Positions 1 through 4,972 of a DNA stretch of 5,397 nucleotides are shown piece by piece. The stretch comes from Lysobacteraceae bacterium (GTDB taxonomy: Bacteria; Pseudomonadota; Gammaproteobacteria; Xanthomonadales; Xanthomonadaceae): the NCBI GenBank assembly GCA_027483745.1, contig JAIXTZ010000152.1:1-5397 (forward strand), written 5' to 3'. The position numbers and the translations under genes are program-made. Under the pieces are notes generated by a model. That model saw nothing but the letters and a program-made list of their open reading frames with translations, searched no databases and had not been told where the DNA came from. How positions within the stretch are numbered: position 1 is the stretch's first letter; each line of letters opens with the position of its first letter.

Positions 1-191
1 GCCACGCCGACGATGAGCAGGCCCATCACCAGCGGCACGATGGTCATCTGCAGCGCGTTGAGCCACAGGCGCCCGATGGGCTGCGCGATCGCCGCCGCGT
101 GCTGCGCCGCCGCCGGTGCAAAGGCGTCGAGCAGAAGGCCAAGAACGGCGCCCAGCAGCAGGCCGAGGAGAACCTTCGCGGCGCCGCTCAT
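1..191 (-). CDS. Dicarboxylate/amino acid:cation symporter (DAACS family), N-terminal fragment cut by the window edge
   Basis: The first 63 codons of a sodium- or proton-coupled symporter of the GltP/DctA type, an inner-membrane carrier for glutamate, aspartate or C4-dicarboxylates. A hydrophobic, glycine/leucine-rich first membrane helix (about residues 5-24) is followed by an amphipathic stretch. The segment from residue 38 on (PIGRLWLNALQMTIVPLVMG) is the well-known start of the second helix in this family, with the conserved pattern of a helix entry, a Met and IxPLV. The ATG at 191 overlaps the stop codon of the upstream YkuD-like gene in an ATGA, and a GGGA lies 9 nt before it, so translation is probably coupled. 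It is the last visible gene of the five-gene operon. In context it may bring in glutamate or a glutamate dipeptide released from peptidoglycan. Substrate-binding residues lie in the missing C-terminal part, so specificity cannot be judged. Confidence 0.85.
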   Translation of the reverse strand, partial: MSGAAKVLLGLLLGAVLGLLLDAFAPAAAQHAAAIAQPIGRLWLNALQMTIVPLVMGLLIVGV

Positions 192-1093
192 TCGTGCGCG
201 TCCCGGCCGAGGGGCGTGGCGCCGGCGGGGCCGGCGTTCGGATTGCCGCCGCCGGGTGCCGGCAGATCCCATGCGGCCTGCAGGCGCGCATAGGCCTGGA
301 CGGGGAGCAGCACGAAGCGCGGCGTCGCGGCTGGATCAAGCCAGCCGAGCAGGGCGGCCATGTCGGCATCGGCCATCGCGGTGCAGCCGGCGGTGGGCAC
401 GTCCGGCCCCTGCCACAGGTGGGCGAAGATGCAGCTGCCTGCGCGGTCGACGCCCATGGCGTTGTGCTCGATGACGAAACCGAGGCGATAGCGCTGGTCG
501 CCGTCCTTGTGCAGGTCGCGGCGCATCGGTTCGGTGCTGCCTTCGATCGCCTTCGTGCCGACCTCGCGGGTGTCGACGATGCGGTTGTAGTCGGGCGAGC
601 CCGGGACGTCGATGCACCAGTGCTCGCGCTGCATCGGCGTGTACGCGAGGCGCGTCGCTGCGCTATCGCCGTAGCCGAAGGCCGTGCCGATGGCGAACAC
701 GCCCGCCGGTGCGCGTCCGTCGCCTTCCGCTTTCTGCGGGCCGTCCGACTGCGCGGCATGCACGCCGAGGCCCCAGGCACTGCCACTGCGGCCCACCATC
801 ACCGGCATGCTCGCGCCGACCGGTCGCCATGCACCGCCGACCTCGCGCTCGAAGCGGGCGAGGCGGCCCTGCGGGGCGTCCCAGTTGGGGGTCAGGACCA
901 CCACGAGCTGCCGCGTCGCCGGGTTCGGCCACGGGCCGTGGTCGACGACGCGCGGCGGCCGCGTGTCGTCGTGGCTCGGCGCCGAACGCATCGGCCCGCG
1001 ATCACCCAGGCTGGTGCAGCCGGCGAGCAGGGCGACGACGGCCAGAAGGAGCAGGGCGGGGAGGGGGCGCGGAGAGGCGTGGGGGGCGGGCAT
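188..1093 (-). CDS. YkuD-type L,D-transpeptidase family lipoprotein
   Basis: A 301-residue protein of the L,D-transpeptidase/YkuD superfamily, nearest by memory to the ErfK/YbiS-like COG3786 type. It starts with a lipoprotein signal peptide: hydrophobic core at about residues 11-22 and lipobox LLAGC with Cys26. Thr27 follows the Cys rather than Asp, so outer-membrane sorting is expected. The catalytic part lies at about residues 95-265: VMVGRSGSAWG, then GDGRAPAGVF (typical of the family), then His210, His225 in GSCIFAHLW, and the nucleophile Cys237 in PTAGC. No LysM or other peptidoglycan-binding domain is visible; the tail after residue 278 is low-complexity Gly/Pro/Ala. Known members form or cut L,D bonds in peptidoglycan stem peptides, or anchor lipoproteins. 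Substrate is not predictable here. The ATG at 1093 is chosen because it begins just before the lipid signal sequence and lies 1 nt after the epimerase stop (TGACATG). An in-frame start at 1186 would bury the signal peptide inside the epimerase gene. Confidence 0.88.
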   Translation of the reverse strand: MPAPHASPRPLPALLLLAVVALLAGCTSLGDRGPMRSAPSHDDTRPPRVVDHGPWPNPATRQLVVVLTPNWDAPQGRLARFEREVGGAWRPVGASMPVMVGRSGSAWGLGVHAAQSDGPQKAEGDGRAPAGVFAIGTAFGYGDSAATRLAYTPMQREHWCIDVPGSPDYNRIVDTREVGTKAIEGSTEPMRRDLHKDGDQRYRLGFVIEHNAMGVDRAGSCIFAHLWQGPDVPTAGCTAMADADMAALLGWLDPAATPRFVLLPVQAYARLQAAWDLPAPGGGNPNAGPAGATPLGRDAHE

Positions 1094-1094
1094 G

Positions 1095-2201
1095 TCAGGG
1101 GTCCAGGAATTCGAGGCCGGCGATGGCGCGGATGCCAAGGCCGGGAGTATCGCCGACGGTGATGCGCGCGCCTTCGAATCGCACATTGCCGTCGACGGGG
1201 TCGAAGCGCGCGAGGCCGGGGCTGTCGAGGTCGATCAGTCGAACGAGGTCGGCGTTCGCCACGGCGAAATGCGCCGCCGCCGCGGCACCGATGGGGCTTT
1301 CCAGCATGCAGCCCACCATGCAGGGCAGGCCGGCGTCGCGCGCGACCTCGGCCACGCGGGCCGCGCCGGCCAGGCCGCCGCTCTTCATCAGCTTGAGGTT
1401 GATGAGGTCACACGCGCCGGCGGCGATCGCCCGCCGGGCATCGCGGGCGTTGAACACCGCCTCGTCGGCCAGCAGGCGGGTGATTATCGCTGCGCGGAGG
1501 GCCGCCATGCCGTCGAGGTCGTCGGCGGGCACGGGCTGTTCCAGCAGTTCGAAGGCGAGCCCGCGCGATTCCAACGCTTGCATCACGATGATGGCCTGCG
1601 CCGGCGTCCAGCCCTGGTTGGCATCGAGGCGCAGGCGGGCGCGTCCCGCCACCGCGTCGTTCAGGGCCGCGATGGTCTCGACGTCGGACTCGGGATGCTT
1701 GCCGACCTTGATCTTCAGCGCGCGATAGCCGGCCTCGAGCGCGGCGCGCGCATCAGCGAGCATGGTCGCGGCGTCGTTCGCGCTGATGGTGAGGTCGGTC
1801 GCCAGCGTCGCCGTGCCCTCGAGGCGGCTGCCAAGGAAGCGATGCAAGGGCAGGCCGGCCGCCTGCGCCGCGAGGTCGTGCAGGGCGATATCGACGGCGG
1901 CTTTGGCGCTGGTGTTCCCGGCCATGGCCCGCTGCACGCGATCGAGCAGCGCGGGCAATGCGGCGAGGTCGCCGCCGCGCAGCACGGGCAGCAGGTGCTG
2001 GCGCCATGCGGCTTCGATGGAGGCGTGGGTCTCGCCGGTGATCATCGCCGTGGCCGCCGCGCTGCCGTGGCCCACGTGGCCGGTGTCGGTGTCGAGCAGC
2101 AGCACGCGGTCGTCGATGTGGTCGACCTCGCGCAGCGCCGTGCGGAACGGCACCTTCAATGGCACGCGCAGCCGCGCGATGCGCCAGCCGGTGATCCTCA
2201 T
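1095..2201 (-). CDS. Dipeptide epimerase, probable L-Ala-D/L-Glu epimerase (enolase superfamily)
   Basis: A 368-residue cytoplasmic enzyme (no signal peptide) of the muconate-lactonizing subgroup of the enolase superfamily, akin to E. coli YcjG and B. subtilis YkfB. It should interconvert L-Ala-D-Glu and L-Ala-L-Glu so that peptidases can use murein dipeptides. An N-terminal capping domain (about 1-125) precedes the barrel. The catalytic set is complete: Lys163 and Lys165 in KIKVG; metal ligands Asp193 (LRLDANQGW), Glu221 (ELLEQP) and Asp246 (LLADEAVF); second acid/base Lys270 (NLKLMKSGG). The spacing D193-E221-D246-K270 equals that of the B. subtilis enzyme as I remember it. The Asp324-x-Asp326 motif (IDLDSP), which holds the dipeptide amino group, and Arg24 in PFRTALR, linked to the glutamate carboxylate, support dipeptide rather than succinylbenzoate or muconate chemistry. 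The start ATG overlaps the NlpC/P60 stop (ATGA) and has only a weak ribosome site, suggesting translational coupling. A different acidic dipeptide or an N-acyl amino acid substrate cannot be excluded. Confidence 0.93.
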   Translation of the reverse strand: MRITGWRIARLRVPLKVPFRTALREVDHIDDRVLLLDTDTGHVGHGSAAATAMITGETHASIEAAWRQHLLPVLRGGDLAALPALLDRVQRAMAGNTSAKAAVDIALHDLAAQAAGLPLHRFLGSRLEGTATLATDLTISANDAATMLADARAALEAGYRALKIKVGKHPESDVETIAALNDAVAGRARLRLDANQGWTPAQAIIVMQALESRGLAFELLEQPVPADDLDGMAALRAAIITRLLADEAVFNARDARRAIAAGACDLINLKLMKSGGLAGAARVAEVARDAGLPCMVGCMLESPIGAAAAAHFAVANADLVRLIDLDSPGLARFDPVDGNVRFEGARITVGDTPGLGIRAIAGLEFLDP

Positions 2202-3658
2202 GGCAGCACCCGCACCAGCGTGGTGGCGGCATCGAGGTAATCGGTGGCTGCGTCGACGTGCAGCGGCAGCAGCGGCGTCAGCACCACGCCGTTCGCCCGC
2301 CATTCCACCAGAGTGCCGTCCGCGTTGCGCACGCGCAGCCGGTGCACGTCGTGGATGACCCAAGGGCCGCGCTCGTCGTGGCCGACCACCATCACCACGT
2401 GGCCGGGCAGGTAGAGCAGGTCGCCGGGGGCGAGGGCGGCCACGGCGGCGAGTCGCGCCGCGCGATCCATGCCGGCGAGCGACTGCCGCGCCAGCGCGGG
2501 GCTGCGCGCCTGGTCGCCGGTGTTGCGCGGAAGGACGAGGCCCACGCTGCGATAGACCTCGCTGACGAAGCCCGAGCAATCGCGCGCGTCGTTCGCGTGG
2601 CCCCAGCCATAGCGCTCGCCGAGGAAGCGGAAGGCCTGACGCAGCACGTTGGCCCGCGACGCCGGCAGCGGACCGTCGTGGCTGGCTTCGCCGCGGGGCA
2701 GCAGGGCAGTCGTGAGCACCAGTGCGCCCGACGCATCGCGCGTGGGCACTTCGACGACGTGAGACGCGAGCGCCCCTTGGCCGTTCACTTCGATCGACAG
2801 CGGCGCATCGCGGCGTTCGGGCAGCGCCACACCCATGTCGAGTGCCAGGCCGGAAACAGCGGGAGCGTCGGGGGTCGTTGCCAACCGAGCCACCGGCTCC
2901 AGGATCACGCGGTTGGCGCGCGCCGCGAAGCCGAGGGCGGTCGCGCGGTCGGTGTGGGCGAGCGCATCGTCCTCGATCCACGCCGCGTAGGTCGCACCGA
3001 CGACGAAGCGCCAATGCCCGTCCGCACTCGCGTGCAGCACCGCCACCGGCGTCCCCGGAAAGAAGGCCGATTCCTGGAAGCGGTCGAGGTCGGTCTCGCC
3101 CGGCGCGCTGAGGACGCGCTCGTGCGTGGGGAAAGTGCGCAGTGCTGCGCGCCGCGTCACCAGCGCCCAGCCCAAAGCGCGTTCACCGCCGCCCGCGTCG
3201 AGCGCTTCAAGGTCCAGCGCGTCCGACCAGCGCTGGCGGTCCGCCTCGCCGAGCAGGCGACCGTCCTCGCCAAAGCGCGGGGCCGTCGGCGGGGTCGACA
3301 GCGCCAGCACGCGTGCACGGATCGCGGCGGTGCTCATCACCTCCGGCAAGGCCGCGAGCCGCGTCACCGACGGGTCGCTGTCGAGCAGCCGTTCGTTCTG
3401 CGCGGCCACGGCGGTGGCCTCCATCGCCACGCGCTCGGCGCCGGGCCATCGCGCGATCCAGTGCTCGGCCTCGAAGGCCGCGTCGGCCGGGCGCAAGCGT
3501 TCCGCGCCGTGGGCGTCCGGCGCCTGCGCTGCGGCGCTGTGCCCTGCTGCGGGGGTCTCGCGTGCGTGAACCGGTAGCGTCGCGAAGGCGACGAACGCGA
3601 GCAGGGCGATGCCACGCGCTTTGCCGAGGATGGTCATGTTCAGCACCGTTGGTCTCAT
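2198..3658 (-). CDS. Secreted NlpC/P60 cysteine peptidase with N-terminal SH3-like domains (probable gamma-D-glutamyl-diamino acid endopeptidase)
   Basis: A 486-residue exported peptidase. Residues 1-32 look like a Sec signal peptide: basic n-region, hydrophobic core at about 17-29 and likely cleavage after Ala32 (VHA). Then come an N_NLPC_P60-like region with DSDPSVTRLAALPEV (about 60-150), an SH3-like domain (about 160-235), a second SH3-like region (about 240-320) and the NlpC/P60 domain (about 335-470). The catalytic residues are Cys361 in RDCSGF, His420 in LPGHVVMVVG and His436 in VIHDVH. The sequence around YGWG, with PRNTGDQA downstream, fits the YkfC/DvLysin-like group. Members cut between D-Glu and the diamino acid of stem peptides with a free N-terminal L-Ala, so they favour released peptides over intact wall. 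YGWGH replaces the more usual YGWGG. The start at 3658 is preferred over Met8 (3637) because it overlaps the upstream stop (ATGA) and has GGGAG 10 nt upstream. The product L-Ala-D-Glu is the substrate of the next gene's enzyme. A minor wall-remodelling role is possible. Confidence 0.92.
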   Translation of the reverse strand: MRPTVLNMTILGKARGIALLAFVAFATLPVHARETPAAGHSAAAQAPDAHGAERLRPADAAFEAEHWIARWPGAERVAMEATAVAAQNERLLDSDPSVTRLAALPEVMSTAAIRARVLALSTPPTAPRFGEDGRLLGEADRQRWSDALDLEALDAGGGERALGWALVTRRAALRTFPTHERVLSAPGETDLDRFQESAFFPGTPVAVLHASADGHWRFVVGATYAAWIEDDALAHTDRATALGFAARANRVILEPVARLATTPDAPAVSGLALDMGVALPERRDAPLSIEVNGQGALASHVVEVPTRDASGALVLTTALLPRGEASHDGPLPASRANVLRQAFRFLGERYGWGHANDARDCSGFVSEVYRSVGLVLPRNTGDQARSPALARQSLAGMDRAARLAAVAALAPGDLLYLPGHVVMVVGHDERGPWVIHDVHRLRVRNADGTLVEWRANGVVLTPLLPLHVDAATDYLDAATTLVRVLP

Positions 3659-4818
3659 CCGCCGGTCGCTCCCATAAGCCCAGGCAGTACCCCTGCGAGG
3701 GCCAGCCCGACGCCGGTGCCGAGCAGGTAGCCGAGCAGGGCCAGCAGGATGCCCAAGGGGGCGAGCGCCTTCGCGTGCATCGCTGCGAGCAGCGGCGCGC
3801 TGGCAACGCCGCCGATGTTGGCCAGCGAGGCCACGCCGACGAGGGCGAGATCGAGCTTGAACAGGCGCGCGGCCCCGGCCATCAGCACGGCGTGTACCGC
3901 CAGGACGATGAAACCGGCGAGGACGAACCATGGCGCGGCCGCCAGGCCTTCGAAGCTCCCCTGCGAGGCGAGCGTCACCACCACGATCGCCAGCAGCGCG
4001 CTGCCGCAACCTTCGGCGCCCGGCAGGCGGCGTAGCGGTGTCAATGCGGCCAGCACGCCGGCCACGCTGACCAGCAGCAAGGTCCACGAGGTGGCGTTGA
4101 GCACGCCGTCCTGTGGCATCACCGCCGCGAGCTCGCGCGCCAGCAGCCCCGCCGTGAGGCCGAGGCCGAGCCACAGCAGCGCATGGCCGGGCGTGGCCGG
4201 GGCCTCCGGTTCTGGCGCGAAGGCGGCGACGGTCTCGCCGCTGGCGCGGGCCTTCGCCCAAGCGTTGAAGCGCGGCGCCAGCGGCACGCTGGCGAACAGC
4301 AGCAGCACCCAGACGCTGTAGCAGAGCGCGTCGGTCAGCAGGGCGAAGCCGAGCATTTCGGGGGACGTCTCGACCGCTTGGCTGACGGCGACGAGGTTGG
4401 CCGTGCCACCCACCCAGCCACTGGCCACGGCCGCGAGCGGCTTCCACGCCTCGGCGGGCAGCACGCTGCCCAGCAGCAGGGCGGCGATGAGGAAACCGAG
4501 GGTGATCGAGGCGGTCGCGCAGGCGAAGGCCAGCAGCACGCGCGGCCCCAGCGCGAGGATGGCGCGCAGATCGCAGCGCACCAGCAGCAGGAAGACCAGC
4601 GCCGGCAAGGCCAGGCTCATCACCTGCTTCTGGGTGGCCAGGACCTGAGGGCCGCCGCTCCAGAATCCCACCACGGCGAGTGCCGTCGCCGCGAGGTAGG
4701 CCAGCACGATCGGCGGCAGCACCTCGAACAGGCGCAGTGGCCAGCGCGCGGCGAGCACCGGGAAGAGGCCCGCGAGGAGGAGCAGGGCCGCGAGGAAGGC
4801 GGCGGGAGAATCCGTCAT
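3655..4818 (-). CDS. DUF819 family membrane protein, putative transporter
   Basis: A 387-residue polytopic inner-membrane protein of the DUF819 (YjcL-like) family, whose substrate is not established to my knowledge. About ten hydrophobic segments are visible, roughly at 7-23, 33-53, 66-81, 88-118, 155-178, 212-230, 243-260, 271-285, 295-317, 324-345 and 352-378. A hydrophilic Ala/Pro/Glu-rich loop at about 182-210 divides two halves. Each half has a glycine-rich, kinked motif typical of the family: ASGWVGGTANLVAVSQ (132-147) and ASLANIGGVASAPLLAA (330-346), consistent with a duplicated transporter fold with discontinuous helices. Asp163 in LLTDALCY is a buried charge that could take part in ion or substrate coupling. 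It is the first gene of the operon and its stop overlaps the NlpC/P60 start. In this setting import of a peptidoglycan dipeptide or tripeptide is a reasonable but untested role. The ATG at 4818 is chosen because a hydrophobic helix begins just after it, and a frame open to 5190 would run antisense into the S9 gene. Confidence 0.9.
   Translation of the reverse strand: MTDSPAAFLAALLLLAGLFPVLAARWPLRLFEVLPPIVLAYLAATALAVVGFWSGGPQVLATQKQVMSLALPALVFLLLVRCDLRAILALGPRVLLAFACATASITLGFLIAALLLGSVLPAEAWKPLAAVASGWVGGTANLVAVSQAVETSPEMLGFALLTDALCYSVWVLLLFASVPLAPRFNAWAKARASGETVAAFAPEPEAPATPGHALLWLGLGLTAGLLARELAAVMPQDGVLNATSWTLLLVSVAGVLAALTPLRRLPGAEGCGSALLAIVVVTLASQGSFEGLAAAPWFVLAGFIVLAVHAVLMAGAARLFKLDLALVGVASLANIGGVASAPLLAAMHAKALAPLGILLALLGYLLGTGVGLALAGVLPGLMGATGG
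3669..3673 (-). promoter_or_regulatory. Ribosome binding site supporting the start of the NlpC/P60 gene at 3658
   Basis: GGGAG on the minus strand, 10 nt before the ATG at 3658 and within the last codons of the DUF819 gene. The alternative start at 3637 has no comparable purine-rich sequence at suitable spacing, so this site decides in favour of the longer reading with a seven-residue extension of the signal peptide n-region. Confidence 0.5.
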
Positions 4819-4824
4819 GGCCCG

Positions 4825-4830
4825 ATCATA
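4825..4830 (-). promoter_or_regulatory. Candidate -10 box of the operon, positioned for a leaderless mRNA
   Basis: On the minus strand the hexamer reads TATGAT, five of six matches to the sigma70 consensus, in an otherwise very GC-rich stretch. Six nucleotides (CGGGCC) separate it from the ATG of the DUF819 gene, so transcription would start at or within a base or two of the start codon. No Shine-Dalgarno sequence sits at normal spacing before that ATG, which fits a leaderless transcript. No good -35 box is seen 16-18 nt upstream (GCGCCC-like sequence), so an activator may be needed. Confidence 0.45.
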
Positions 4831-4843
4831 AGGACCGACGGCC

Positions 4844-4903
4844 GGACGGGCGCCTCCTGTTGGCCCGAAAACAGCGGTGTCTCGGCCGCGTGAGGACGGG
4901 CGC
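4844..4903. repeat. Pair of 10-bp direct repeats GGACGGGCGC, 50 bp apart
   Basis: Identical copies lie at 4844-4853 and 4894-4903, flanking the inverted repeat at 4857-4874. The first copy covers the expected -35 region of the minus-strand promoter. The 50-bp period is close to five helical turns, so the two sites would face nearly the same side of the DNA. They may be regulator half-sites, but GC-rich DNA makes such repeats easier to get by chance. Confidence 0.3.
4857..4874. promoter_or_regulatory. Inverted repeat CTGTT-N8-AACAG, candidate operator
   Basis: Perfect 5-bp arms separated by 8 bp (GGCCCGAA on the plus strand). If transcription starts at the DUF819 ATG, its centre lies near -48, next to the poor -35 region, a position common for activators. 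It could also serve the divergent S9 gene. The regulator class is not identifiable; the arms are short, so chance occurrence is possible. Confidence 0.3.
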
Positions 4904-4972
4904 GCGACCCTCTTGCACCGGCCCGGCGGCGCCCCGCATGGTGGCCGCCCGGTCCACCACGAGCCTGTCGCC

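Larger units (their letters stand above)
1..4818 (-). other. Five-gene operon for probable peptidoglycan-peptide salvage (continues past the left edge)
   Basis: All five genes lie on the minus strand without any intergenic gap. The junctions are: DUF819 stop / NlpC-P60 start, ATGA at 3658-3655; NlpC-P60 stop / epimerase start, ATGA at 2201-2198; epimerase stop / YkuD start, TGACATG at 1097-1091; YkuD stop / symporter start, ATGA at 191-188. No terminator or internal promoter is visible at any junction. The combination of endopeptidase, dipeptide epimerase and transporters matches the logic of the Bacillus ykf salvage operon with different transporter families. Confidence 0.8.
4819..4972. other. 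Divergent intergenic region between the operon and the S9 peptidase gene
   Basis: These 154 bp are the only non-coding stretch in the window and must hold the promoters of both transcription units unless the S9 gene is read from elsewhere. They contain a good -10 box for the minus-strand operon, an inverted repeat CTGTT-N8-AACAG, and a 10-bp direct repeat (GGACGGGCGC) with a 50-bp period. No terminator-like stem followed by a T run is seen. Confidence 0.8.

Noticed and set aside
684..2240. Long plus-strand open frame (518 codons) antisense to the epimerase and YkuD genes
   Set aside because: The translation is low-complexity, rich in Ala, Gly, Arg and Asp/Glu, with no recognisable domain. 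The minus-strand frames carry full catalytic motifs. Such antisense frames are expected at this GC content.
2202..3014. N-terminal extension of the epimerase frame up to 3014
   Set aside because: The extra sequence is Arg/Ala-rich and overlaps the coding part of the NlpC/P60 gene. The family start PFRTALR at residue 18-24 fits an ATG at 2201.
2258..3577. Plus-strand open frame (439 codons) antisense to the NlpC/P60 gene
   Set aside because: Arg/Ala/His-rich sequence without domains, opposite a gene with clear signal peptide, SH3-like and NlpC/P60 motifs.
3659..4447. N-terminal extension of the NlpC/P60 frame up to 4447
   Set aside because: It would lie inside the DUF819 gene, is low-complexity and would remove the signal peptide from the N-terminus.
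4913..4942. Possible promoter of the S9 gene: TTGCAC (4913-4918) and CATGGT (4937-4942) with an 18-nt spacer
   Set aside because: The -10 element matches only three of six consensus positions in GC-rich DNA; too weak to annotate.
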